Positions 34,526-43,024 of a DNA stretch of 64,000 bases are shown here, piece after piece. A program made the position numbers and the translations under genes. Origin of the DNA: an uncultured Clostridia bacterium (GTDB lineage Bacteria > Bacillota > Clostridia > Oscillospirales > Ruminococcaceae); the NCBI GenBank assembly GCA_947626165.1, contig CANQRG010000001.1:124001-188000 (forward strand), read 5' to 3'. Positions within the stretch are counted from its first letter, which is position 1. Every line of letters starts with the position of its first letter. The notes under the pieces are model-generated. The model saw nothing but the letters and a program-made list of their open reading frames with translations. It ran no database searches and was not told the DNA's origin.

Positions 34526-35383
34526 ATGCTTGAATGTAAAAAGGTTGCGGCTATAAATGACATTTCCGGCATCGGACGCTGTTCGCTTACGGTGATTATC
34601 CCGACCTTGTCGGCAATGGGGATTCAGGTTTGTCCTGTTCCTACTGCTGTTTTGTCAGCTCATACAGGGTTTGACGATTTTGTTTTTCGCGACCTTACCG
34701 ATTATATTAAGCCCGCTCTCGGACACTATAATAAAATGAAATATAAATTTGACTGCGTTTACACAGGCTTTCTAAGCTCTCAGGAGCAGGTGGATTATTG
34801 CCTTGACTTTTTTGAAAGTTTTAAAAATTCTTTAAAGGTTTGCGATCCTGTTATGGGCGACGGCGGAAAGCCTTATCCGACATACACAAAAACTATGTGC
34901 CAAAGAATGATAGAGCTTGTGAGAAAAGCTGATGTTATAACGCCTAACCTTACCGAGGCGGCGATTTTGCTCGGAGAGGAATATCAGTCTGCTGCAATGA
35001 GAACTACAGAACTCAAATCTTGGCTTGTGAGGCTTTCAGAGATAGGACCCAAAGTTGTAGTTATCACAAGTGTTGCTCTGGCAGGCTCAGGACTTTGCAA
35101 TGTAGGATACGACAAGGAACATTCGACATTCTGGAAGGTTTCGTGTGATTATGTGCCGGCGCACTATTCGGGCTGCGGAGATATGTTTTCAAGCGTTTTG
35201 GTGGGAGGTCTTTTAAAGGGCGACAGTCTGCCTATCGCTATAAACAGAGCAACTGCTTTTACCGAGCTTGCGATAAAAACCACATTCAGCTATTCGGCTG
35301 AGCCGAGCGACGGGATTATGCTTGAGGGCTGTTTAAGCTGGCTTATTAACACTCAGGTTTTCAAGGATTACGAAACGCTGTAG
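34526..35383 (+). CDS. Pyridoxamine/pyridoxal kinase (PdxY/PdxK type)
   Basis: A 285-aa ribokinase-fold enzyme phosphorylating pyridoxal or pyridoxamine for PLP salvage. NDISGIGRCSLT at the start, VCDPVMGDGG in the core and SGCGDMFSS (catalytic Asp in the anion hole) are typical; the Firmicutes members are often annotated pyridoxamine kinase. ATG 34520 is only 2 nt from AGGAG; ATG 34526 at 8 nt was chosen. It lies 27 nt before pyrK, which may be fortuitous. Confidence 0.92.
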   Translation: MLECKKVAAINDISGIGRCSLTVIIPTLSAMGIQVCPVPTAVLSAHTGFDDFVFRDLTDYIKPALGHYNKMKYKFDCVYTGFLSSQEQVDYCLDFFESFKNSLKVCDPVMGDGGKPYPTYTKTMCQRMIELVRKADVITPNLTEAAILLGEEYQSAAMRTTELKSWLVRLSEIGPKVVVITSVALAGSGLCNVGYDKEHSTFWKVSCDYVPAHYSGCGDMFSSVLVGGLLKGDSLPIAINRATAFTELAIKTTFSYSAEPSDGIMLEGCLSWLINTQVFKDYETL

Positions 35384-35410
35384 ATAATATGAGTTAGAAA
35401 GGAAATTTTT

Positions 35411-36178
35411 ATGTTCACACAAGGTTTGTATGAAATTATAAAAAAATCTCAAGCTGCTGAGGATACGTTCGACCTTACTCTCTCTTGCCGAGAATTAAGT
35501 GATTTGGCAAATCCCGGACAGTTTGTTCATATAAGCGTACCAGGTTTTTTCTTAAGGCGTCCTATATCCATTTGTGATATTGACAAGGATAACGGAACTA
35601 TCAGAATAGTTTTTCAAATCAAGGGAAAGGGAACAGACGCGCTTTCTAAATTTGACGTCGGCGAGAGACTTGATATGCTCGGACCTCTGGGTATCGGCTT
35701 TAAGCTGATTGACGCTGACAAAAAGGCAATAACAGTCGGCGGAGGAATTGGCACACCTCCTATGCTGGCTGTGGCTAAGCATTACGGGCAAAACGCAACT
35801 GCGATTTCAGGCTTTAGAACAAAGAACCTTGTTATACTTCAGGAAGATTTCAAGTTGCAGGATAATAAAACAATACTGTGTACAGACGACGGAACAGCAG
35901 GTGAAAAAGGCTTTGTTACCGACGCACTAAAAAGGTGCATAAAAGATGAAAAGCCGGATATGATTTACGCCTGCGGTCCTATTGTGATGCTAAAGGCGGT
36001 ATCTAAGATAGCGATAGAAAATGAAATACAATGTCAGATATCTCTTGAGGAGAGAATGGCGTGCGGAGTCGGGGCGTGTTTAGGGTGCGCTGTGAAAATG
36101 ACACGGGGAGGACGTGAGTTTTATGGACACGTTTGCAAAAACGGACCTGTATTTGACGCAAGGGAGGTTGTATTATAA
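35411..36178 (+). CDS. pyrK: Dihydroorotate dehydrogenase electron-transfer subunit
   Basis: A 255-aa FAD/2Fe-2S protein passing electrons from dihydroorotate oxidation to NAD. The FAD site FFLRRPISICD, the NAD-binding GGGIGTPPML and the cluster cysteines 218, 223, 226 and 242 (CGVGACLGC...C) are intact. Its stop overlaps the pyrD start by one base (TAATG), so the two subunits of the PyrDB-PyrK complex are co-translated. RBS GAAAGGAA precedes the ATG. Confidence 0.97.
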   Translation: MFTQGLYEIIKKSQAAEDTFDLTLSCRELSDLANPGQFVHISVPGFFLRRPISICDIDKDNGTIRIVFQIKGKGTDALSKFDVGERLDMLGPLGIGFKLIDADKKAITVGGGIGTPPMLAVAKHYGQNATAISGFRTKNLVILQEDFKLQDNKTILCTDDGTAGEKGFVTDALKRCIKDEKPDMIYACGPIVMLKAVSKIAIENEIQCQISLEERMACGVGACLGCAVKMTRGGREFYGHVCKNGPVFDAREVVL

Positions 36179-37089
36179 TGGCTGATTTATCTGTAAATTT
36201 CTGCGGAGTTGAAATGAAAAATCCATTAATTACAGCCAGCGGAGCTTACGGCTATGGACGTGAATATACTGACCTCTATCCGCTTTCTAAAATAGGCGGT
36301 ATCTCAACTAAGGGTACGACTCTTAATGAAAAGGACGGCAATCCTCCTCCGAGAATCGCCGAAACACCAAGCGGTATGCTAAACTCTGTAGGCTTACAAA
36401 ACGGCGGTATTAAAAAGTTTTTGACTTACGAACTTCCCAATCTTGAAAAGCAAAACATAGCTATAATTGCAAATGTTGCAGGAGGTACTATTGAGGAGTG
36501 CGTTGAGCTTGTTACAATGCTTGAGGGAACAAGCGTTGATATGATCGAGCTTAATATTTCCTGCCCTAATGTAAAGCAGGGCGGAGCGGCATTCGGAACA
36601 AACAAAGACTGTGCGGCTGAAATTACAAAAGCAGTAAGAAATGCTACCTCTAAACCGCTGATGGTAAAGCTTTCTCCGAATGTAACCAGCATATCTGATA
36701 TTGCAAAGGCTGTTGAGGCGGAAGGTGCAGATGCGATCTCTTTGATAAATACTCTTCTTGGTATGAGAATAGATATAAAATCAAGACGTCCTATACTAAA
36801 AAATAATGTAGGGGGGCTTTCTGGTCCTGCTGTATTTCCTATAGCGGTGAGAATGGTATGGCAGGTCGCAAATGCTGTTAATATTCCTGTTTGCGGAATG
36901 GGCGGAATATCATGCGTCGAGGACGCTGTCGAAATGATGATGGCAGGTGCGGAGTGTTTCCAGATAGGCGCTGTTATGTTCAACGACCCGTTTGCTCCCA
37001 TTAAAATAATTGACGGACTTAATGAATGGTGTGATAAAAACGGAGTAAAAAATATAAGCGAAATAGTAGGAACGGTCAAGCCGTGGTAA
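36178..37089 (+). CDS. pyrD: Dihydroorotate dehydrogenase B catalytic subunit
   Basis: A 303-aa FMN TIM-barrel enzyme of de novo pyrimidine synthesis. The class 1B catalytic Cys is in NISCPNVKQGG; TASGAYGYG, NSVGLQNGG and CGMGGISCVEDA bind FMN and orotate. Partner of PyrK. A GC-containing stem at 37151-37188 follows. The rest of the pyr genes are not in the window. Confidence 0.97.
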   Translation: MADLSVNFCGVEMKNPLITASGAYGYGREYTDLYPLSKIGGISTKGTTLNEKDGNPPPRIAETPSGMLNSVGLQNGGIKKFLTYELPNLEKQNIAIIANVAGGTIEECVELVTMLEGTSVDMIELNISCPNVKQGGAAFGTNKDCAAEITKAVRNATSKPLMVKLSPNVTSISDIAKAVEAEGADAISLINTLLGMRIDIKSRRPILKNNVGGLSGPAVFPIAVRMVWQVANAVNIPVCGMGGISCVEDAVEMMMAGAECFQIGAVMFNDPFAPIKIIDGLNEWCDKNGVKNISEIVGTVKPW

Positions 37090-37150
37090 AAGATTACTAT
37101 ATAATTTTGGGAAAGAGGGATTTTTGTTGCCCTTGATGCAACAATAGAAA

Positions 37151-37188
37151 AACCGCATTATTACGTACTTCGCTGTAATAGTGCGGTT
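37151..37188 (+). terminator. Hairpin after pyrD
   Basis: AACCGCATTATTAC and GTAATAGTGCGGTT form a 14-bp stem with one G-U pair and a 10-nt loop. The following T-run is short (TTCATTTAT). It is the main feature of the 312-base gap before the next intact gene. Confidence 0.7.
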
Positions 37189-37231
37189 CATTTATATGAT
37201 TTTCTATAATTGCACTACTGAGTAAAGAATA

Positions 37232-37281
37232 AAAAACACGGAGGATATAAATGATTTACACAGTAACCTTTAACCCTGCAT
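37232..37281 (+). repeat. Left copy of a 50-bp direct repeat bounding the inserted block
   Basis: Matches 41659-41708 at 47 of 50 positions by eye. It covers the Shine-Dalgarno, ATG and first ten codons of the PfkB-family gene at 41678. The two copies bracket 37282-41658, in which all genes are on the opposite strand. Confidence 0.85.
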
Positions 37282-37298
37282 TATACAGTTCCAACTAA
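37251..37298 (+). pseudogene. Remnant of a PfkB kinase start
   Basis: Codons 1-10 read MIYTVTFNPA, as in the gene at 41678, then diverge (LYSSN) to a stop after 15 residues. The RBS ACGGAGGA is conserved. It is a truncated duplicate of the kinase 5' end rather than a functional gene. Confidence 0.8.
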
Positions 37299-37401
37299 AT
37301 CATTATGACATTTCCATAAATTCCAGTCATCAATTAATCCTCGTCAGTCGCTGTATTTGTACACAGAGTATTTTGCTCTCATTGACAAGACAGACATATT
37401 T

Positions 37402-38139
37402 TTATGTTCCTATTTTCTCTAACAAATCAATCATTTCGCTCCATTCCCGTATATGCAAATGTTCACACTGCGGTATCTGAACATTGGAACGCTTTTTGTA
37501 GTTTCTGTCTGTATCGTTATCATACCAAACAGGGTAAATGCCGACCTGTGCCGCTCCTTCAATATCTGCTTGAGGATTGTCGCCGCAATACCAAACTTCC
37601 TCTGCACACAGGTCAGCTTTTTGCAACGCAATATCAAATAAAATCCGATTTGGTTTTCTAAACAGATAATCGCTTGAAGTCATAACATATTCAAATCGGT
37701 TTCTCGGTAACAATCGGTTTAGCCGTTCGGTTAAGGCATCTCCTGACCATAGCAGATTGCTTATAACAGCACTTCTTATACCTTTTTCATTTATGTAATC
37801 GAGCATTTTATCGGCATCAGGCATTATTGCACCAGAAGAAGCGCCGTTCCAAAACACGATTTCCATTTCAAGAGGTGTCAGCGAAAATTCAATCCCAAGA
37901 TATTCGTATAATACTTTATCGCCAACTTGACCGCAAACATCATAACCAATTTCCCTAATACTTTCGATGTGCTTATCAAAAATCAACTCTGCTCCCTTTC
38001 TTACATCCTCAAGAGTACAGTTGTTAGGATTCTTTATGGCATACTTCAACAATTCAGCGTTGCCCTTAACAGTATCCCAACCGGGTTCATACAAAAGAGT
38101 ATGTCCGTAATCAAATAAAATCATTTTAGGATATTTCAT
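37402..38139 (-). CDS. HAD-family hydrolase (first of two in the block)
   Basis: A 245-aa haloacid dehalogenase-like protein. Motif I is FDYGHTL (nucleophile Asp10, but Gly at the +2 position where phosphatases have Asp), motif II AVISNL, motif III with RKPNRILFD, motif IV WYCGDNPQADIEGA. The cap is helical. The missing +2 Asp argues against a standard phosphomonoesterase. Gene orientation is opposite to pyrD and the kinase that flank the block. RBS AAGGAGAATTCT precedes the ATG. Confidence 0.88.
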   Translation of the reverse strand: MKYPKMILFDYGHTLLYEPGWDTVKGNAELLKYAIKNPNNCTLEDVRKGAELIFDKHIESIREIGYDVCGQVGDKVLYEYLGIEFSLTPLEMEIVFWNGASSGAIMPDADKMLDYINEKGIRSAVISNLLWSGDALTERLNRLLPRNRFEYVMTSSDYLFRKPNRILFDIALQKADLCAEEVWYCGDNPQADIEGAAQVGIYPVWYDNDTDRNYKKRSNVQIPQCEHLHIREWSEMIDLLEKIGT

Positions 38140-38199
38140 TAGAATTCTCCTTCTGCGTATTAAACATATAATTATCTATGATTTACTACCATATTGATC

Positions 38200-39300
38200 T
38201 TATAAAAGATATAAATTTTTAATTTGCTTGAAATATTTTTCTTTATCAACAATAGAATCAAAAATAGAGGATATACCGCCAATCTGACTTAATGAACCGA
38301 TTAGAGGTGTATTTTCAAATACAGTGCCTACTAACTGCTGTGCCGTTGCTTCTGCAAACTTATCTGCAAAAATGACTTTAATATCCCTGCCAAAATAATT
38401 TTCTATTTGATAGTCAACAAATTGCGTAAGTCCGCTATCATTGTGTAAATCCGCAACTAATGCCTGTGCTTTAACTATTCTTTTCTCTCGCTCTAACAAA
38501 TTGTTAGCAGATAATGCACCATATATTTCTTGCTTAATTCTATCGTCAATATCAAGTTTGCTAAAGGCAGTTCCAAGCCACTTACTGTATGGAGCATATG
38601 TATCTTGATACAGGAAACATAATCTCATTAGCCGTTCGCAAATTCTTGAACAGATAATTCTTGAACCAATTTCATCTCCACATTCCCCACAGCGTTTGAC
38701 AAATGCCTGTTCTGATGATATGTTTTCCCAATTTGAGGAAATCAAATACAACTTAACTTCTCTAGGATAGTACTTGATTTTAGAGATGATCTCAGTGCAA
38801 TGCAATCCGTCAACAAAAAATTGCCCTGATACCAATGAAAGAAGTCTATGTTCAGAAATAGCAAGCCACTCATAAGGTTTAATATGGTTCAAATCAGATG
38901 TGCCAAGCTGATCATTCAAATAATCATCGAATGTCTGAATAAATATCAAAGGATTTACCGTTCCATCTTTAATAAATTCAGGATGTTGAACGCCGCAGTC
39001 GTTAGGATCAGGTTCAGTAAAATTAACACTATAACCTTTATATGTATAAGGAAGATTTTCTGACAATACAGAAAAAATATGATTCTTTTCTGAAATATAT
39101 TCCTTACTTAAAAACAAATAAAACCTAGGTCCCCACATATGGTCTGTCGATACAGCATCGTCATATCCCAAAACATCAGAACCATATCCAATCAACCCGG
39201 CGGAATACTTTAAATCAGGAAATTTATCCTTAATGATCGCTTTTGCACAATCATTAAAAAAATTTCTGCAAAGCTCCATTCCCTTTACAAATTGACTCAT
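38200..39300 (-). CDS. DUF4037 protein (nucleotidyltransferase-like)
   Basis: A 366-aa protein with GYGSDVLGYDDAVSTDH near residues 38-54, the DUF4037 hallmark; G-S-D plus a later Asp pair is reminiscent of minimal nucleotidyltransferases. The rest is mostly helical. Function is unknown. RBS AAAGGAG lies 9 nt before the ATG. Its leader contains AACTAATCATTATGACA (39315-39331), which nearly recurs at 37293-37310 at the block edge. Neighbouring kinase, acetyltransferase and HAD genes suggest small-molecule modification, by inference only. Confidence 0.85.
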   Translation of the reverse strand: MSQFVKGMELCRNFFNDCAKAIIKDKFPDLKYSAGLIGYGSDVLGYDDAVSTDHMWGPRFYLFLSKEYISEKNHIFSVLSENLPYTYKGYSVNFTEPDPNDCGVQHPEFIKDGTVNPLIFIQTFDDYLNDQLGTSDLNHIKPYEWLAISEHRLLSLVSGQFFVDGLHCTEIISKIKYYPREVKLYLISSNWENISSEQAFVKRCGECGDEIGSRIICSRICERLMRLCFLYQDTYAPYSKWLGTAFSKLDIDDRIKQEIYGALSANNLLEREKRIVKAQALVADLHNDSGLTQFVDYQIENYFGRDIKVIFADKFAEATAQQLVGTVFENTPLIGSLSQIGGISSIFDSIVDKEKYFKQIKNLYLL

Positions 39301-39434
39301 TTTTATAACTCCTTTAACTAATCATTATGACACTCTGTTCATTTTATTTTCCCTTTATGTAATCTCAAACACGAGACTTATTTCTAGTGTCTAGATATAT
39401 ATCCTCTTGCATAAAACCTAGTCTTTTTCAAAAG

Positions 39435-39968
39435 CTATTTTCTGTAATCCATTTGTGCAACAATTTCATTCACGATTTCTTCTACACTTAGTGTTCCGTC
39501 TATTACATAGTCAGATGATGACAAAATATCCTTTTGCATTTGGATAAAAGCTATTCGTGCATATTTTAAATACATTTCCAAATCATGACGTATCTCATCT
39601 GCTGTGGCATCACTCATATCTCTTAGAATTCGTCTTGCTAAAGATATATCGCGTGGAGTGTCAATGAAAAAAGCTGTATCAATGTACGGTTTAATTGTAT
39701 CATGGCAATAAGCAAAAGGATAGTCTAGTATCAAGTAATCGCATATTCCCGCACATTTGATTTTTAAAATGTCATCTTCTAAAGGTGTTAAATTCCAAAC
39801 ATTATAATTGGCTCCATCTAGAACCCATTGAAAAAAGTTATCGACTTCACCCTCAAAATTATAATTGTCGAAATGCAGAGATTGTGAATTCCGTAATCGC
39901 TTCTTTAATTCATTGACAATAGTTGTTTTTCCTCCGGCAGTAACTGCGGCAACAGAAATTATTTTCAT
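39435..39968 (-). CDS. Uridine kinase-like P-loop protein
   Basis: A 177-aa nucleoside/nucleotide kinase-like protein. The P-loop reads AAVTAGGKTT (residues 7-16), where the first Gly of the Walker A consensus is Ala. Later YLILDYPFAY resembles Walker B, and RRILRDMSDAT resembles the lid of uridine kinases. Substrate unknown. An in-frame ATG at 40034 would add 22 highly charged residues; ATG 39968 behind AAGGGTG was chosen. Confidence 0.78.
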   Translation of the reverse strand: MKIISVAAVTAGGKTTIVNELKKRLRNSQSLHFDNYNFEGEVDNFFQWVLDGANYNVWNLTPLEDDILKIKCAGICDYLILDYPFAYCHDTIKPYIDTAFFIDTPRDISLARRILRDMSDATADEIRHDLEMYLKYARIAFIQMQKDILSSSDYVIDGTLSVEEIVNEIVAQMDYRK

Positions 39969-40043
39969 ATTTGAAACACCCTTTCTATGTCGTTGAGCCT
40001 GAGCCTTTCCCTCGTTTTTGCCCTTATGAAACATCTTATCGCT

Positions 40044-40412
40044 TTATTTTATAATCATCTGTGCAGCAAATACTGCTAGCACGCCCAAGATAATACTTAC
40101 AGCAATATAGCAAAAAGCAACAGCTAAACTGCCGTTTTTTATCAAATCTACAGACTCGTATGCAAAGGTTGAAAATGTAGTAAATCCGCCGCAGACCCCA
40201 ACTTTGAGCATCAACACAATTTGCGGATTGATTGATTTGCTCTTTGCCGCAGCTGCGGTAATAAGTCCCAGCAGAAACGCCCCTACAAAATTTATAGCCA
40301 AAGTTTTTATCGGAAAACCATTTTCCGGTTTTAATGGCAAAAGTCCGACTAGGTATCTGCAAACTGTTCCAATAAAACCGCCTATTCCAACGATAATACA
40401 ATTTAACAACAA
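40044..40412 (-). CDS. crcB: Fluoride exporter CrcB
   Basis: A 122-aa four-helix membrane protein forming the dual-topology Fluc fluoride channel. GGFIGTVCRYL, NFVGAFLLG and GVCGGFTTFSTF (phenylalanine box) are conserved. The start is TTG (40412, or 40409) behind GAGGTGA. A single crcB copy suggests a homodimer. No fluoride riboswitch was recognised in front. A second reading frame over the same region is a shadow. Confidence 0.93.
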   Translation of the reverse strand: MLLNCIIVGIGGFIGTVCRYLVGLLPLKPENGFPIKTLAINFVGAFLLGLITAAAAKSKSINPQIVLMLKVGVCGGFTTFSTFAYESVDLIKNGSLAVAFCYIAVSIILGVLAVFAAQMIIK

Positions 40413-40443
40413 CGCTCACCTCTTAAAATATTACTTCGTTATA

Positions 40444-40860
40444 TTATAATTTAATCTCCATATTTACTTCGTGTATATTAGACTCATTTACCGCATCTAC
40501 CTCAACAAAACCAATCTTTTCATAAATATATTTTGCATGAGTATTGCCATACTTGTAAGTTGTTGTGATCAGTTTGGCATTATAATTATACTTTAATATA
40601 TTCAGTAATTCTATTAGTGCCTGTTCGCCGTAATGTTGATTTTGAAAGTTGCTGTCAATAGCAAAATCCCATAAAAAGAAACTGTCCTCAGCAAAATTAT
40701 TGAGCATAACAAAACCAACAAGAGTATTATCATTATAAATATCAAATGCTAACACATTGTTTTTCAAAACAGCATTGTCTATACATTCAAAAGATGATAT
40801 AAATGTCTTATCTTTTTCTGATAAATATATTTTTATGCCACTGCTTTTCACAAATCTCAT
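40444..40860 (-). CDS. GNAT acetyltransferase
   Basis: A 138-aa protein with the GNAT fold. FLWDFAIDSNFQNQHYGEQALIELL contains a variant of the acetyl-CoA loop (Q-N-Q-H-Y-G in place of Q-x-x-G-x-G), followed by TTYKYGNTHAKYIYEKIGFV, the usual C-terminal helix-strand. Acceptor unknown. The start codon lies one base after the stop of the upstream HAD gene, so the two are coupled. Confidence 0.85.
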   Translation of the reverse strand: MRFVKSSGIKIYLSEKDKTFISSFECIDNAVLKNNVLAFDIYNDNTLVGFVMLNNFAEDSFFLWDFAIDSNFQNQHYGEQALIELLNILKYNYNAKLITTTYKYGNTHAKYIYEKIGFVEVDAVNESNIHEVNMEIKL

Positions 40861-40861
40861 T

Positions 40862-41524
40862 TCACATCTCCGATTTACTAAATGCCTCTATCAAATTTGA
40901 GATAGAAACAACTCCCGACGGAACTTCCCTCAAACCTCTGTTTACCCAAATCGCATTTATTCCTATTGATGCCGCACCATAAACATCACTGCTTAGTGAA
41001 TCGCCTATATGAACAACTTGATTAGCATTTAACCCTGTATTACCCAGTGCCAACTCAAATAATTCTTTTCTTGGCTTATATGCTTTAGCGTCCTCACTTG
41101 TAAAAACTCCCTCAGGCTCTAAATTGTGATACTCAATAGCTTTTAATATATCTGCCCTGTCAATATTTGATACAATATAAACAGGAACGGGACACATCTC
41201 AAAAAATTGCTTTGATTCCTCAAAAATAGGCGGTTTCACCCAATGCTCAAACATCATATTGCTTAATATATTTGCATTCGCAGATGATTGAAAATGCTCT
41301 AAAGTTTTTACTAATGACTGATATTCCAATTCTCTCTGCGTTTTAAATGTATCCCCGAAGGAATTTGTAAATGCCGTTTGAAATTCATTCCACCAATAAG
41401 CACCTATTTGAGATTTATCTTCAGCAATTCCCGTATCATAAATTTCTTGAGTAACCTTTTCTATTACAGCACCGTCCTCATGTACAACAGTACCATAGAA
41501 ATCAATAAAAACCGCTTTAATCAT
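40862..41524 (-). CDS. HAD-family hydrolase (second of two in the block)
   Basis: A 220-aa protein. Motif I is IDFYGTV (Asp8, with Tyr at +2, the dehalogenase-type pattern), motif II VYIVSNID, motif III YKPRKELFE, motif IV VHIGDSLSSDVYGA. It is distinct from the first HAD of the block but shares the unusual +2 position. ATG 41524 sits 6 nt behind GGAG; the in-frame ATG 41536 overlaps that GGAG. First gene of the minus-strand run next to the right repeat. Confidence 0.88.
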   Translation of the reverse strand: MIKAVFIDFYGTVVHEDGAVIEKVTQEIYDTGIAEDKSQIGAYWWNEFQTAFTNSFGDTFKTQRELEYQSLVKTLEHFQSSANANILSNMMFEHWVKPPIFEESKQFFEMCPVPVYIVSNIDRADILKAIEYHNLEPEGVFTSEDAKAYKPRKELFELALGNTGLNANQVVHIGDSLSSDVYGAASIGINAIWVNRGLREVPSGVVSISNLIEAFSKSEM

Positions 41525-41658
41525 CGCATTCTCCATACTATCTCTGATTTTTAATTTGCAGATAATAATTCAAACTACCTCTTACTATTCAAAAACACAA
41601 CAAAATATGTTATTATATAATTATAGATTATTACATAACAAAAATCAAACGTAACCAT

Positions 41659-41708
41659 AAAAACACGGAGGACATATATGATTTACACAGTAACCTTTAA
41701 CCCGGCAT
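41659..41708 (+). repeat. Right copy of the 50-bp direct repeat
   Basis: RBS, ATG and first codons of the intact PfkB kinase gene; see the left copy at 37232-37281. The three mismatches include one wobble-position change in codon 9. Confidence 0.85.
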
Positions 41709-42580
41709 GGGATTATATAATAAATGCTGACAACCTAAAAACTGGTAAAGTAAACAGGACAAGCTCAGAGGAATTACAGCTGGGCGGAAAGGGAATAAAC
41801 GTATCTATTGTATTAAAAAATTTAGGAATTGAAAACATAGCACTCGGGTTTATTGCAGGCTTTACAGGAAAAGCCCTTGAGCAAAACCTAAAAGAAAGAG
41901 GTATCAACACTGACTTTATAGAGCTTGACAAGGGAATGACCAGAATAAACATAAAGCTGAAAACGGACGTTGAGACTGAAATAAACAGCAGAGGACCTGA
42001 AATCACAGACAGTGCAATGGATAAGCTATTTGATAAGCTTGATAATATTCATAACGGAGATATTCTCGTGCTTGCGGGTAGTATTCCTAACACTCTTTCA
42101 AGCGATATATATGAAAGAATTATGAAAAGGCTTCAAAACAGAGGTATAAAAATCGTTGTTGACGCAACAGAGGACTTACTTACAAATGTACTGAAATACA
42201 GACCTTTTCTGATAAAGCCTAATCACTATGAGCTGGGCGAGCTTTTTTCAAAGACATTAGAAACAGATGATGATATAATCAACTGTGCAAAAGAGCTTCA
42301 GAAAAGAGGTGCTGCCAATGTTCTTGTTTCTATGGGCGGCAACGGTGCAATACTAATTACTGAAAATGGTAAGATTTATAAAACGGGCACTCTGGCAGGT
42401 AAAGTAATAAGTGCTGTCGGTGCAGGAGACTCAATGGTTGCAGGCTTTATTGCAGGGTATTCAAAAACAAACAACTATGAGCAAGCACTGAAAATAGGTA
42501 CTGCTGCCGCAAACGCAACTGCACTATCCAAAGGTCTTGCCGAGAAGAACAAGGTTGATGAACTTTTAAAACTTCTTTGA
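41678..42580 (+). CDS. PfkB-family hexose kinase (1-phosphofructokinase/tagatose-6-P kinase type)
   Basis: A 300-aa sugar-phosphate kinase. It begins MIYTVTFNPAWDY, has GGKGINVSIVLKNLG for substrate binding, VLAGSIPN, and the catalytic GAGDSMVAGF at the C-terminal side. FruK and LacC cannot be separated by sequence alone. No fructose PTS or class II aldolase gene is adjacent. RBS ACGGAGGA lies 6 nt before the ATG. A shared hairpin at 42625-42660 separates it from the converging AbrB gene. Confidence 0.93.
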   Translation: MIYTVTFNPAWDYIINADNLKTGKVNRTSSEELQLGGKGINVSIVLKNLGIENIALGFIAGFTGKALEQNLKERGINTDFIELDKGMTRINIKLKTDVETEINSRGPEITDSAMDKLFDKLDNIHNGDILVLAGSIPNTLSSDIYERIMKRLQNRGIKIVVDATEDLLTNVLKYRPFLIKPNHYELGELFSKTLETDDDIINCAKELQKRGAANVLVSMGGNGAILITENGKIYKTGTLAGKVISAVGAGDSMVAGFIAGYSKTNNYEQALKIGTAAANATALSKGLAEKNKVDELLKLL

Positions 42581-42624
42581 GCAATGTTGTTTATAATAAA
42601 ACCTTTTAAATTTATATAACAGTT

Positions 42625-42660
42625 CAGAAAACCGCTGTGGATTTCCATAGCGGTTTTCTG
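42625..42660. terminator. Bidirectional terminator between the kinase and AbrB genes
   Basis: CAGAAAACCGCT and AGCGGTTTTCTG form a 12-bp stem that continues inward with TGG/CCA. T-rich on both exits; it ends one base before the AbrB stop codon. Confidence 0.85.
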
Positions 42661-42891
42661 TTAAATACTTTTAATCTTGTTGATACAGTCTTCACACACA
42701 GAATATTGTTCGTTGATGTTTTCTTCTGAACCACAGATTTTGCAAAAAGGTTTTACTTTTTCAATAATAAGTTTTCCTGCTTCTTCTGTTATTTTGATTT
42801 GATCGCCAATGTCAATGCCGGTTCTGTATCGGTAATCTGCCGGAACTACTACTCGTCCCAGCTTGTCTAATTTTCTGTTAAGTCCTATCAT
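42661..42891 (-). CDS. AbrB/SpoVT-like regulator with a zinc-ribbon tail
   Basis: A 76-aa DNA-binding protein. Residues 1-45 form the swapped-hairpin AbrB domain (RKLDKLGRVVVPADYR). The tail carries C50-x2-C53 and C66-x2-C69, a likely zinc knuckle. AbrB relatives act as transition-state repressors; targets here are unknown. RBS GGGAGGAAGG precedes the ATG. Confidence 0.9.
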   Translation of the reverse strand: MIGLNRKLDKLGRVVVPADYRYRTGIDIGDQIKITEEAGKLIIEKVKPFCKICGSEENINEQYSVCEDCINKIKSI

Positions 42892-43024
42892 AAACCTTCC
42901 CTCCTTTTTATTTTATGTTAAAATTTTATAAAAATTACTATAACATAAAAATATGTCAAAATCTTGAATATTTTAGGTAAATAAAAAGAATTATAACAAA
43001 ATAACGAGGAAATTATTATTTTTA

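Noticed and set aside
35384-35410. PyrR-type attenuator before pyrK
   Set aside because: Only 27 nt separate pdxY-like from pyrK, with no room for anti-terminator and terminator stems.
36426-37079. 217-codon open frame on the minus strand inside pyrD
   Set aside because: Lies fully within a conserved gene, no RBS, composition is that of an antisense shadow.
37293-39331. AACTAA(A)TCATTATGACA at 37293-37310 and 39315-39331 as a second pair of insertion repeats
   Set aside because: Short, AT-rich and with a one-base gap; may be chance. Mentioned only in the DUF4037 entry.
40036-40419. Alternative 127-codon frame over crcB
   Set aside because: The other frame gives all CrcB motifs and a four-helix pattern; this one does not.
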